Source: an uncultured Saprospiraceae bacterium
Lineage (GTDB): Bacteria > Bacteroidota > Bacteroidia > Chitinophagales > Saprospiraceae
DNA: 31,867 nucleotides
Assembly: GCA_937926205.1 (NCBI GenBank)
Contig: CALEYL010000021.1
Span: forward strand, 1 to 31,867
Direction of reading: 5' to 3'
In this document: one piece after another, positions 22,416-30,539 of the stretch
Layout of the letters: every line of letters starts with the position of its first letter
How positions within the stretch are numbered: the stretch's first letter is position 1
Notes under the pieces: model-generated
Seen by the model: the letters and a program-made list of their open reading frames with translations, nothing else
Databases searched by the model: none
Told to the model about the DNA's origin: nothing
Made by a program: the position numbers and the translations under genes

Positions 22416-24026
22416 TCACTTTACAATCAGGAGCTGCTGGCTTTGCGTCTTTTGGCCATTGCTCATCACGACGATGTAGAGTCCTGCGTCAAGGTTGGAT
22501 ACCGGTAAATCGATTTTTCCCATCGTGCCATCCAGGTCGTTGTAGCGCATCATCTGCCGGCCATGCGCATCCATGATGGCTACGGAAACCGGTGTGCTGG
22601 TGGATTCTGTCCACTGTACGGCTACATTTGTTGATGCAGGGTTCGGAAAAACACGCAATGCTGTGGTGTTGCTGTTCGAATTCTGGTTGGGCGCCATGTT
22701 TACCTGACCTGCCGCCGGTGTCAGCAATTGGTTGGCTGCGCTGAAGAAAACCACATCGGAATATTCACTCGACTGGCCACCGCCGCACTTGCTTTTTACT
22801 TTGAACTGGTATTTACCGCCGGCTGCCAGGCCAATGATCATCACGCTGGTGTTGGCGGTTATGGCATTGAAAGAATAAGCAGGCGTATTTTCGTCATCCT
22901 CGACTTCCACTTCGTAGCGCAGCGCTCCCGGAACCGCACCCCAGCTCAGCATGGCGCTGGTGGTTGTGAGTTCGGTTACCTGAAGATCGGAAGGTATGTC
23001 GCAAGTTCCTGTTCCGCCGCCGCCATTATTGCCGCTGCCATTTGGGCCGGCTCCAAAGAAGAACCAGGCAGAATATTCAGAGGAACCGGTGGAACACTTG
23101 CTCTTCACTTTGAACTGGTAGCTGCCGCCTTCTGTCAGGCCGATAACGGCGATGCTCACATCCGATGTCAGGGCGTTGAAAGAGAACAGCGGCGTATTTT
23201 CATCGTCTTCTACTTCTACTTCGTAAAGGAGCGCTCCGGCTACCGGACTCCAGCTCAATACGACGCTGGTGCTGCTAAGGCTGCTCACGCTGAGTCCTGC
23301 TGGGATATCGCAGGCGCCGCCTGTTCCGCCACCGTTGTTTCCGCCGCCTGTGCCGCCCGTGTCGGTGCCTGCACCGGCATTAAAAAATACCCAGGCAGAA
23401 TATTCGCTCGAAAGTCCGCCGCCGCACTTGCTTTTTACTTTCACCTGATATTGCCCGTTGGCAGCTAATCCTGTAACCGTAATCGTCGTTTCGCTGGTCA
23501 GGGTATTGAATGCAAATGGCGCTGTATTTTCGTCGTCTTCCACTTCCACTTCGTATTGTTGTGCACCTGCCACGGCATTCCAGCTCAGGGTTGCTTCCGT
23601 GTCTGAAATATTGCTTACGGTGAGGCCTTCGGGGATGGCGCAGGCGCCGACTGTGCCGCCGCCGTTATTGCCCCCGCCGCCGCCACCGGCAGTTGCGGTT
23701 TGGAAAGGCACATAATCTGTCCAGGCTGATTTATCGCCATTGCATCTGGTGCGCACTTTAAACTTATAGGAAGCATTTGCATTCAGGCCAGTTACGAGGT
23801 AAGAGGTGGCATTAACCGGGATTTCGATTTCCAGCAGAGCCGGGTTGTTGTTGGCGTTTTCAACTTTCAGCCAGTAGGACAATGCCCCGGGGGCAGCGTT
23901 CCAGCTCAATAAAACGCCATCGCTGTTGTTGAGGGATTGCAAGCCGGTCGGCGCATCGCAGTTGGCCAAAATTCCGGAAGTTGCCAGCAAAAGAAAGAAA
24001 AGGGTAGATGTCAAAAAGCGTGTCAT
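22416..24026 (-). CDS. Secreted protein with four fibronectin type III domains and T9SS sorting domain
   Basis: The 536-residue protein has a signal peptide (cleavage near ILA-NCDAP, ~21). Four FN3 domains each open with C-(D/A)-(I/A)-P-xxL and end near YxFKVxSKC. They are joined by Gly/Asn-rich linkers (GGGGGGNNGGG, GGTGGGNNGGG, GNNGGGGTG). Domains 2-4 are much alike and each repeats the acidic strand YEVEVEDDENT, suggesting recent internal duplication. The end (~455-536, VFPNPASTNVAVQW...GLYIVVMSNGQ) is a T9SS type A sorting domain of a different subtype from the two near the start of the window. No catalytic domain is present; an adhesin or surface-layer role is likely. A strong terminator follows. 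Confidence 0.93.
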   Translation of the reverse strand: MTRFLTSTLFFLLLATSGILANCDAPTGLQSLNNSDGVLLSWNAAPGALSYWLKVENANNNPALLEIEIPVNATSYLVTGLNANASYKFKVRTRCNGDKSAWTDYVPFQTATAGGGGGGNNGGGTVGACAIPEGLTVSNISDTEATLSWNAVAGAQQYEVEVEDDENTAPFAFNTLTSETTITVTGLAANGQYQVKVKSKCGGGLSSEYSAWVFFNAGAGTDTGGTGGGNNGGGTGGACDIPAGLSVSSLSSTSVVLSWSPVAGALLYEVEVEDDENTPLFSFNALTSDVSIAVIGLTEGGSYQFKVKSKCSTGSSEYSAWFFFGAGPNGSGNNGGGGTGTCDIPSDLQVTELTTTSAMLSWGAVPGALRYEVEVEDDENTPAYSFNAITANTSVMIIGLAAGGKYQFKVKSKCGGGQSSEYSDVVFFSAANQLLTPAAGQVNMAPNQNSNSNTTALRVFPNPASTNVAVQWTESTSTPVSVAIMDAHGRQMMRYNDLDGTMGKIDLPVSNLDAGLYIVVMSNGQKTQSQQLLIVK

Positions 24027-24325
24027 GATCTTTATGTTTTAATTGATTAAGTAATGAGTACGCCACAAATATGGGTGCATGCCAAAGCCGATTACAACTT
24101 TATACCGGCGAGCGGGAAAAGGATGCGCCTGAGCAGGCAAGCGGAGGGGGTTGGACAAGATCGACCGGAAGTTGATGGGTGCCGGATGACGGGCTAAAAT
24201 GGAACTGAAAAGTGAACGGCAGACCCTGTTTTTAATCCGATTTTTAGAATTGTCCAAGCTCGCTTTAAGGTACAGGGGGCCAACTTTGTCCCATCAAAAA
24301 CAAACTTTTATAAAAAGATAAGATC
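24027..24325. other. Gene-free divergent intergenic region
   Basis: This 299-bp region between the FN3 gene (minus) and the rubrerythrin gene (plus) must hold both promoters. I find no perfect TAnnTTTG box. Visible items are TTTG at 24285-24288, a possible -33 for rubrerythrin, and a small A+T palindrome CTTTT-ATA-AAAAG at 24305-24317, ending 8 nt before the ATG. The central part (24090-24240) shows no gene or repeat. Confidence 0.5.
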
Positions 24326-25102
24326 ATGCAAAAGAACATCTTAATGGCGCTTTTCTTCGCAGTGGCAGCATGGCTGTTCCTGCCTTCCTGCGGTTCTGAC
24401 ACGAACAACAACGAAGGGCTACAGGCGCCGGAAACAGCGCAAACGGAAACACCGGCAGCAGCCAGCCAAACAGAAAAAGACGACGATGACGACGATGATG
24501 CTAATGAGGCCAAAGCAACAGCATCCAGCATGAAGGGCACGGAAACCGTGGCAGCAACCAACATCAAAAACCTGCTGACAGCCTACGCAGGCGAAACCAC
24601 GGCGAGCGCCAAATACGCTGCTTATTCTAAAAAAGCGCAGGAAGAAGGCTTGACGCAAATCGCCCTCTTGTTCAAAGCCACTTCTACTTCTGAAAAAATC
24701 CACGCCAACAACCACCGGGCCGTATTGGAAGAACTGGGTGTTGCCATCCCCAATGTCAATCCCGAATACACTGTCAAGACCACTCAGGAGAACCTGGCCG
24801 ATGCCATTTCCGGAGAATCTTATGAGATCGCGACCATGTATCCGGATTTTATGGCTACAGCCACCGCAGCAGGCGACGACCTTTCGGGCACCAGCCTCAA
24901 ATACGCTTACCGAACCGAACAAAAACACAAACTGCTTTACGAAAAAGCCATGATGGCCCTGCAAAGCAATCAGGTCAATACCTTGTCATCAGATTATTCG
25001 GTATGCCCCACTTGCGGCAATACCTACGATTCCAAAGCGCCAAAACGCTGCCGCATTTCGATGACCGATGGGGCGAAGTTTATAAAAATTAATACAGTTT
25101 AG
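24326..25102 (+). CDS. Rubrerythrin-family protein with lipoprotein signal
   Basis: The 258-residue protein begins with a lipoprotein signal peptide (WLFLPSC, lipidated Cys22), then a ~60-residue linker with seven consecutive Asp (52-58). The ferritin-like diiron domain (~75-215) has the full rubrerythrin ligand set: Glu90, Glu123 and His126 (SEKIHANNH), Glu164 and Glu167 (GESYE), Glu198 and His201 (TEQKH). The C-terminal rubredoxin-like knob has Cys227, Cys230 (CPTC) and Cys242 (PKRC), but the expected fourth Cys is Ser245. Rubrerythrins reduce peroxide; most are cytoplasmic, so a membrane-anchored, probably periplasmic form is unusual. A strong terminator follows. The regulator gene downstream is convergent, so the link to the stress island is by position only. 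Confidence 0.92.
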   Translation: MQKNILMALFFAVAAWLFLPSCGSDTNNNEGLQAPETAQTETPAAASQTEKDDDDDDDANEAKATASSMKGTETVAATNIKNLLTAYAGETTASAKYAAYSKKAQEEGLTQIALLFKATSTSEKIHANNHRAVLEELGVAIPNVNPEYTVKTTQENLADAISGESYEIATMYPDFMATATAAGDDLSGTSLKYAYRTEQKHKLLYEKAMMALQSNQVNTLSSDYSVCPTCGNTYDSKAPKRCRISMTDGAKFIKINTV

Positions 25103-25152
25103 GTTGAACAGAGGTGTTTTATCCTAATGCCTCGATTTTTTTGTAATAGTAT

Positions 25153-25190
25153 GGGCCAACCCGGTTTGGGTTGGCCCTTTGCTGTTTTTT
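25153..25190 (+). terminator. Rho-independent terminator after the rubrerythrin gene
   Basis: A perfect 10-bp stem GGGCCAACCC/GGGTTGGCCC with loop GGTTT is followed by TTTGCTGTTTTTT. It lies 50 nt after the rubrerythrin stop codon and before the convergent regulator gene. Confidence 0.92.
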
Positions 25191-25240
25191 ATATCCGGGT
25201 ATGATTGAATTTACAAAAACGCACAGGCTCATTATTTGCT

Positions 25241-26278
25241 CTAATTCGGCATCCGCCGCAACTTATCCGGCTTCAAAATCTCAATTTGACCCTCATTGAT
25301 GTCGATCAGCCCTTCTGTTTTGAAAGAAGACAGGGTACGCACCAGGGTTTCTTTCGCCGTGCCGACGACGGCAGCCAGGTCATCGCGCTGGAAGTGGATA
25401 TGGCTTTTCCCCTGATCGTGCAGGTTCACGAGCGCAGAAGCAACGCGCTTTCGCACAGAATTGTAGGCCAGTTCCAGCAACATTTGCTCCTGCTCCGCGA
25501 CGTGGTTGGCCAGCAATTTGATGAACTGGGCATTGACATCGCGGTTGCCATAAACCAGGGCAAAATAATCTTCCTGGGGAATCAGGCGGATATCAGAGGG
25601 CTCCATAACCGTGGCGCTCTCGGTGTACTGCCCGTTTTTTTGCAGGGGCAGGTAGCCCAGAAAATCGCCGGGGCCGGCAATTTGTATGATGAATTCACGG
25701 CCTTCATCGTTCGTTTTGAACAACTTAACCGCACCTTTTTCAATATAGTACAGATAACGGGGGTAATCGCCTTCTTCAAACAATACGTCCTTTTTCTGGT
25801 AGCGGCGCAGTTCCCGATCTGCAGAAAGATTCTGGAGCAATTCGAGCGCTTTGGCTTCGTCTACAAAGCCTTCAAACTGGGCGTTGGGGGCCGATGCCTT
25901 GCGCAGGCGCTCGTGTTTCTGCAGCCGGCGTTCTATGGTTTGGAGCAATAAAGCGATGTCGTAGGGTTTGGTCAGGTAGTCGTCGGCGCCCAGCAGCATG
26001 CCCCGGCGAAAATCGTCTTTTTCTGACTTGGCGGTCAGGTAAAGAAAAGGGATGTCTGCGGTTCTGTGGTTGTTACTCAAAATTTGCAAAACCCCGTAGC
26101 CGTCTAATTCAGGCATCATGACATCACAAATGATCAAATCGGGCTTTTCCTTCAATGCTTTTTCCACGCCGATTTTGCCATTTTCCGCACCAATAACCTC
26201 ATAGTTATTGAGCGTCAAAATTTCTGACAGGTTTTCTCTATGTTCGTCGGTGTCTTCAATTACAAGTATTCGGTACAT
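25241..26278 (-). CDS. Response regulator: receiver domain fused to CRP/FNR-type regulator
   Basis: The start chosen is the ATG at 26278 (MYRILVIEDTDE), because the frame open upstream to 26341 adds a non-conserved extension; AAAAAAGGG lies just before it. The 345-residue protein has a receiver domain with Glu8/Asp9, phospho-acceptor Asp52 (IICDVMMPELDG), Thr82 and Lys104 (TKPYD). It then has a cyclic-nucleotide-binding-like beta barrel (~150-265, LFEEGDYPRYLYYIEKG) and a CRP-type helix-turn-helix (~290-330, RDDLAAVVGTAKETLVRTLSSF). It should bind DNA after phosphorylation or ligand binding. No histidine kinase is in the window. No Cys cluster for an FNR Fe-S centre is seen. It is the last gene of the minus-strand stress group and may control it. 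Confidence 0.92.
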   Translation of the reverse strand: MYRILVIEDTDEHRENLSEILTLNNYEVIGAENGKIGVEKALKEKPDLIICDVMMPELDGYGVLQILSNNHRTADIPFLYLTAKSEKDDFRRGMLLGADDYLTKPYDIALLLQTIERRLQKHERLRKASAPNAQFEGFVDEAKALELLQNLSADRELRRYQKKDVLFEEGDYPRYLYYIEKGAVKLFKTNDEGREFIIQIAGPGDFLGYLPLQKNGQYTESATVMEPSDIRLIPQEDYFALVYGNRDVNAQFIKLLANHVAEQEQMLLELAYNSVRKRVASALVNLHDQGKSHIHFQRDDLAAVVGTAKETLVRTLSSFKTEGLIDINEGQIEILKPDKLRRMPN

Positions 26279-26350
26279 GCACCCTTTTTTGATGAGTTTA
26301 CAGGAGTCAAATTTGATCACGCAATAACGCAAATATATCAATTTATACGC

Positions 26351-26388
26351 AAAAACCGGAGGCAGTTTGTGAAAAACTGTCTCCGGTT
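26351..26388 (-). terminator. Rho-independent terminator of the Hsp20 gene
   Basis: On the minus strand a 15-bp stem AACCGGAGACAGTTT/AAACTGCCTCCGGTT (one mismatch, 5-nt loop) runs into TTTTTGCG. It lies 75 nt after the Hsp20 stop codon, separating it from the regulator gene. Confidence 0.88.
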
Positions 26389-26462
26389 ACGGGCGCGTTT
26401 CATTCCTCCGAATGGGCTTTGTCAGTCAGTATTGCGTGTGCGGGTCAAGGGTTGAGAAAGCG

Positions 26463-26903
26463 CTAGCCAATCGCGATGGTTTTAGCGGCTTTATCTGCTT
26501 TTTTTGATTTTGGCAGCGTGAGCAGCAAAATGCCATCCTGATACTTCGCAGAAATGTCATCAGATTTCACGTTTTCAGGCATCGTGAAAGAACGGCTAAA
26601 AGAGTTGAAACTGAATTCCCTGCGGGTAACCTTATCCTCTTTGTCTTCTTTCTCACTTTTCGTTTCACCAGAAATCGTCAAACATCCGTTATCGACTTCG
26701 ATTTTGAAGTCTTCTTTCTTAAACCCGGGCGCACCCACTTCCAGCTTAAAAGCATTTTTACCTTCGACGACATTGACCGCCGGAATGCTGACTCCTTTTA
26801 TGGCGGGATTAAACCCGTCCCCGTTGCCAGCAAAAAAATCGTCCATCCACGTTGGAATTGTCGGAAACACGCCAAACTCCGGATTCCATTTAATAAGTGA
26901 CAT
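26463..26903 (-). CDS. Hsp20 small heat-shock chaperone
   Basis: The 146-residue protein is a standard bacterial alpha-crystallin chaperone. A short N-terminal arm (WNPEFGVFPTIPTWMDDFF) is followed by the alpha-crystallin domain (~38-130) with AVNVVEGKNAFKLEVGAPGF and the GILLLTLPK strand. The C-terminal IxI motif (TIAIG) docks neighbouring subunits. It holds unfolding proteins in large oligomers without ATP. It has its own terminator and a 148-nt leader region upstream, so it is probably a single-gene unit, next to the Usp operon and the receiver-CRP regulator. Confidence 0.95.
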   Translation of the reverse strand: MSLIKWNPEFGVFPTIPTWMDDFFAGNGDGFNPAIKGVSIPAVNVVEGKNAFKLEVGAPGFKKEDFKIEVDNGCLTISGETKSEKEDKEDKVTRREFSFNSFSRSFTMPENVKSDDISAKYQDGILLLTLPKSKKADKAAKTIAIG

Positions 26904-27054
26904 GGTACAAAGGTTTGGTTAGGAATATATAACAACCCAAAGTTCCAACTTGCCGCCTGACTACTCAATGACCTTCATCAAATGGTATTATGACCTTCAT
27001 CATCATTTCGGATCAGGCACTTTTTCCAGCTTCAAAAGGCCTAATCAAATACTT

Positions 27055-27906
27055 TCAGGACCCAATCGGCACCGACAAAACGGGCATATGAGTGTGGTTG
27101 ACGGTATCTTCAACGATGCTGCCAAACAATAAATGCGAAAGACCTCTGCGCTGGTGCGTTCCCATGACAATCAGGTCTGCTTTTACGGTTTCGGCATAAG
27201 TCAGTATGGCCTCTTCTTCGTTTTGGGTCCAGCCCCTGCTGTGCAGGTGGATGTCCTTCAACCCGATTTTTTGGATGAGCTGATCCATCCCCGCCTTGAC
27301 GCCGTCGCTGGCCAAAACATGGATGGGGTCGTTGATGTACAGAACCTCAATCTTAAAAGACAATAAGTCCTGCCAGATTTTAACCGTTTGAAATACGCTT
27401 TTTTGGTCTGCTTTCAACGTTGAAGGCACGACGATGCGCCGGATATTCAACTGATTTATGCCCCCGGGGATAACCAGTACAGGGCATGGGGCGTGGCGAA
27501 TCACCCGCTCGGTATTCGATCCTACCAATACTTCATCCCAGCCACTGGCGCCTAAAGTGCCCATCACAATGAGGTCAATACCCTCCGTTTTGACAAGCTC
27601 CTGAAGGATCGGAATCATCATCCCTTCCTTAACATTCGACTGGATAGGGAGTTTGGAGAATTGGGAATCGTTCTCCAGATCCACTCTGAGCAGCCGCATG
27701 CGTTCGGTCGCTTCTTTGCTGTAAGCGTCGGCTGCAAATTCAGCAGCGGGTATATCGTAACGTTGGACCGACATGAGGTAGGGCGCCGTTTCATTGACGT
27801 GCAGCAAATAAATTCCGGTATTCGCCCGAACCGCAAGCTGGCCGGCGATTTCCAGGGCATTGAGCGAGGTATCCGAAAAATCTACAGGAACCAGTATTTT
27901 TTTCAT
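27055..27906 (-). CDS. Tandem-domain universal stress protein (second of pair)
   Basis: The start is taken as MKKILVPVDFS at 27906; an ATG two codons earlier (27912) is also possible. The 283-residue protein has two Usp domains. Domain 1 has the ATP-binding loop GTLGASGWDEVLVGS (G-2x-G-9x-GS). In domain 2 the second glycine is Gln (GTHQRRGLSHLLFGS). Usp proteins bind ATP or other nucleotides and aid survival under starvation, oxygen limitation or oxidative stress. It follows its close paralogue at 27925-28773 with an 18-nt gap, so the two form an operon produced by tandem duplication. Confidence 0.93.
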   Translation of the reverse strand: MKKILVPVDFSDTSLNALEIAGQLAVRANTGIYLLHVNETAPYLMSVQRYDIPAAEFAADAYSKEATERMRLLRVDLENDSQFSKLPIQSNVKEGMMIPILQELVKTEGIDLIVMGTLGASGWDEVLVGSNTERVIRHAPCPVLVIPGGINQLNIRRIVVPSTLKADQKSVFQTVKIWQDLLSFKIEVLYINDPIHVLASDGVKAGMDQLIQKIGLKDIHLHSRGWTQNEEEAILTYAETVKADLIVMGTHQRRGLSHLLFGSIVEDTVNHTHMPVLSVPIGS

Positions 27907-27924
27907 AACCATTGTTTTTCAATA

Positions 27925-28773
27925 CTACTTAATGGGTACCGACAAGACCGGCACATGGCTGTGATTAACCGTATCTTCCACAATGCTGCCAAACAACAGG
28001 TGTGAAAGCCCCCGCCTTTGGTGCGTGCCCATGACAATCAGATCTGCTTTAGCCTTTTTCGCAAAATCCTGAATGGCGTCTTCCTCATGGAGAACCTGTC
28101 CATACTGATGCAGTGACACGCCGGTTAATCCTGCTCCTAATACCAGGCGATCTTTTTCAGACTGAACATCACCGGGGGCAAGCGCATACAGCGGATCGTT
28201 AATATAAAGCACTTCTACTTTAAATCCAAGCAAATCGTCCCAACTCTTTACGGTTTCGAATACCCCTTTTTGGTCTTCCTGCAAGGTTGAAGGCACCATG
28301 ACGCGTTTAATGGCCAGGGTATCTATGCCTTCGGGTATGACCAAAACGGCACAGGGTGCATGGCGGATCACGCGTTCGGTATTCGATCCCAGAAACAGTT
28401 CTTTCCAGCCACTCGCCCCCAGCGTCCCCATGACAATCAGGTCAATGCCGTCTTCTGTCACCAACTCTTTGATGATCGGAATCATTGATCCGCCGATGAC
28501 TTTTGCTTCCACGCGAAGACTGCTGTATGCAGGTTCTTTTAATATCGTCGCTTTGAGCACTTCAATGCGTTCGGTGGCCTCTTTGTGATAGGCCTCAGAA
28601 GCGGCGACAGCAGCAGGGAAATCGTCATAAGGATCCGACATCGTATGAGAAGCCATCACGTTAACATGCAGCAGATCAATACCGGCATTGGCACGAACGG
28701 CAAGTTGGCAAGCCACGCTCAAAGCGTTGAGGGAGGGTTTTGAAAAATCAACAGGGACAAGTATCTTTTTCAT
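27925..28773 (-). CDS. Tandem-domain universal stress protein (first of pair)
   Basis: The start is MKKILVPVDFS at 28773; the frame is open to an ATG at 28857, but that 28-residue extension (Cys-rich, not Usp-like) is absent from the paralogue. The 282-residue protein matches its downstream neighbour along its whole length, with the same domain 1 loop (GTLGASGWKELFLGS) and the same Gly-to-Gln change in domain 2 (GTHQRRGLSHLLFGS). It is the first gene of the pair and faces the kinase genes across a 214-bp divergent gap in which I find no perfect TAnnTTTG box. Confidence 0.93.
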   Translation of the reverse strand: MKKILVPVDFSKPSLNALSVACQLAVRANAGIDLLHVNVMASHTMSDPYDDFPAAVAASEAYHKEATERIEVLKATILKEPAYSSLRVEAKVIGGSMIPIIKELVTEDGIDLIVMGTLGASGWKELFLGSNTERVIRHAPCAVLVIPEGIDTLAIKRVMVPSTLQEDQKGVFETVKSWDDLLGFKVEVLYINDPLYALAPGDVQSEKDRLVLGAGLTGVSLHQYGQVLHEEDAIQDFAKKAKADLIVMGTHQRRGLSHLLFGSIVEDTVNHSHVPVLSVPIK

Positions 28774-28987
28774 AAAATTTGCTTTTGTACTGCAATTTAT
28801 CCTTTGAAAGGCACAAAGCTGTTGACAGAAATCACCCCCTCCCATCGTATTGGTCATCGCCTTTTCCTGCTGTCTGTAAATATTTATGACACCCTTCAGG
28901 ATGATATATATCTACGCCGGCCATGACTTTATTCCTTGTTTTCAAGGCATGACAAACCCCACCTTTGAGCCGGGTACGTGAATAGCC

Positions 28988-29506
28988 ATGAAACAAACCA
29001 ATTCACCATATCTGTTGCTGATTGCAGGCCTGCCCGGTGTTGGAAAAAGCACCGTAGCAAGGGCTTTTGTGCAACGCTATGGTGGCGTTTCAGCCAATAC
29101 AGACCTGCTTCGTAAGACCATGAACCTGAGCGGACACTACAAACTGCAGGATAAAGAACAGGTGTATCAGGCCCTGGCAGAAAAGGTCAGAGAAGCCCTG
29201 CAGAATGGACAACCTGTGGTGGTGGACAGCACTTTTATCCACAGGCGAACCCGTGCATCCTTTGAAGCGCTGGCCAGAGAATGCGGCGTTCCTTTTTATT
29301 GGGTAGAAATACACGCAGCTGAGCCCTGCATCCGCGAACGCCTGAAAACACCCCGGTCAGACAGTGAAGCTGACTTTTCAGTCTTTTTAAAACTACGCGC
29401 TCAAAACGAACCGATCGAAGTGCCTCATCTGGAGCTTTGGTCAGATAAGATGCTTTTGGAAGACATGGTTCAGTCTATCAATCACTACATGCATACACCG
29501 CAATGA
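28988..29506 (+). CDS. P-loop kinase-like ATPase (COG0645/AAA_33 type)
   Basis: The 172-residue protein has Walker A GLPGVGKST (14-22), an ANTDLLRK segment, VVVDSTFIHRRTR as the Walker B-like strand, and a lid-like RERLKTPRSDSEADFSVF region. It resembles small P-loop kinases of the gluconate kinase/zeta/AAA_33 group; its substrate is unknown. It overlaps the next gene by ATGA (29503-29506). In many bacteria these two domains are one polypeptide, with the APH-like domain first and this domain second. Here they are separate and in reverse order. It is probably co-transcribed with the APH-like and PLD genes. Confidence 0.85.
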   Translation: MKQTNSPYLLLIAGLPGVGKSTVARAFVQRYGGVSANTDLLRKTMNLSGHYKLQDKEQVYQALAEKVREALQNGQPVVVDSTFIHRRTRASFEALARECGVPFYWVEIHAAEPCIRERLKTPRSDSEADFSVFLKLRAQNEPIEVPHLELWSDKMLLEDMVQSINHYMHTPQ

Positions 29507-30528
29507 CGAACGAACAAATACACAACATCCTTGAAACCGGGTATTTCCCGGGGTCAAAAGAATCGTCTAAACTGGTGGAGACGCACATCTCCTGGGTAAT
29601 CTTAACGCCTGATTATGCCTTCAAAATAAAAAAGCCCGTACAATTTGACTTCCTGGACTTCAGTACCCTCGAAAAACGGCGGTTTTATTGCGGAGAAGAA
29701 CTGCGTTTGAACAAACGCCTGGCGCCGGATATGTACCTGGGCGTTTTGCCCATCGGCATAAAATCAAGCTGGCCCAGTATCGGTTCTATGAACGACCCGA
29801 GGTTGGATTATGCCGTGTGGATGCGCCGGATGGATGAAAACCGCCAGATGGACTTGTTGCTGGCCGATAACGCCGTAAGCACGACTCAACTGGATGCCCT
29901 TGCCCGGCAGTTGGCTAATTTTCATCACCGCGCCGTGCTTTCAGACCCTGAAGCCTATACTCCGGGCGACTATCTGAAAGATTTCGAAGACCTGTACCAC
30001 GAAGAAGAGGACATGGTTAAATGGATCGGTCCCGAAGCCATTGACTACTTCAATAGCTGGCGAACCAGCATACCTGCTTTTTTAGACACCCACGCCAGGC
30101 GGATGCGGGCAAGATTTGACAAAGGGCTTTGGGTTGATGGCCACGGAGACCTTCACACCCGAAACATCTTTTTGATGGACGCGCCTGTGGTTTTTGATTG
30201 TATTGAATTCGATCCGCATTTCAGACGCATGGACGTGCTCAACGATCTGGCATTCCTGTGCATGGACCTGGAAGCGCGGGGGCACCCCAATTTAGCGCAG
30301 CATTTTATCACCGCATACCGGAAAATTTGGGACATCCAATCCGAACCCGAAGACGCGCAGCTGTTTCTTTTTTTCAAAGCATACCGGGCAAACGTTCGCC
30401 TTAAAGTATCTTTGCTGGAGTTGCGGCAACATCAACCTGCCGCTCTGGTGGAATCGGTGCGGTCTTATTGGAATTTATTGAAAAATTATTGCACACGACT
30501 CCAACCGGAAACTTCACATATCGGTTAG
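29503..30528 (+). CDS. Aminoglycoside phosphotransferase-like kinase (COG2187 type)
   Basis: The 341-residue protein has a protein-kinase-like fold: FKIKKPV (~40-46) supplies the ATP lysine, HGDLHTRNI (214-222) is the catalytic loop with Asp216, and FDCIEFD (231-237) is the metal-binding segment. The overall form matches COG2187, whose substrate is unknown; it should not be read as antibiotic resistance. The mycobacterial homologue Rv2004c (recalled) is in the DosR dormancy regulon, which also holds Usp and Hsp20-family genes, as does this neighbourhood. It overlaps the P-loop kinase gene by 4 bp and ends 11 nt before the PLD gene. Confidence 0.88.
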   Translation: MTNEQIHNILETGYFPGSKESSKLVETHISWVILTPDYAFKIKKPVQFDFLDFSTLEKRRFYCGEELRLNKRLAPDMYLGVLPIGIKSSWPSIGSMNDPRLDYAVWMRRMDENRQMDLLLADNAVSTTQLDALARQLANFHHRAVLSDPEAYTPGDYLKDFEDLYHEEEDMVKWIGPEAIDYFNSWRTSIPAFLDTHARRMRARFDKGLWVDGHGDLHTRNIFLMDAPVVFDCIEFDPHFRRMDVLNDLAFLCMDLEARGHPNLAQHFITAYRKIWDIQSEPEDAQLFLFFKAYRANVRLKVSLLELRQHQPAALVESVRSYWNLLKNYCTRLQPETSHIG

Positions 30529-30539
30529 TAGTTGTATTT

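Noticed and set aside
22728..23468. Plus-strand frame opposite the FN3 gene
   Set aside because: Antisense of conserved FN3 repeats; the repeats themselves keep the opposite frame open.
24419..24964. Cys/Phe/Val-rich minus-strand frame opposite rubrerythrin
   Set aside because: It is the antisense of an unmistakable rubrerythrin, and its poly-Val/Ile run is the complement of the Asp codons.
28774..28857. N-terminal extension of the first Usp gene
   Set aside because: The added 28 residues are Cys-rich, absent from the paralogue and unlike any Usp start; MKKILVPVDFS at 28773 is the family start.
29503..30528. Aminoglycoside resistance gene
   Set aside because: Only the kinase fold is shared; the COG2187-type form and the stress-gene context do not support antibiotic modification.
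30468..30539. Earlier start of the phospholipase D-family gene
   Set aside because: It would overlap the APH-like gene by 61 bp, and the added residues are its out-of-frame reading; the ATG at 30540 follows that stop by 11 nt.
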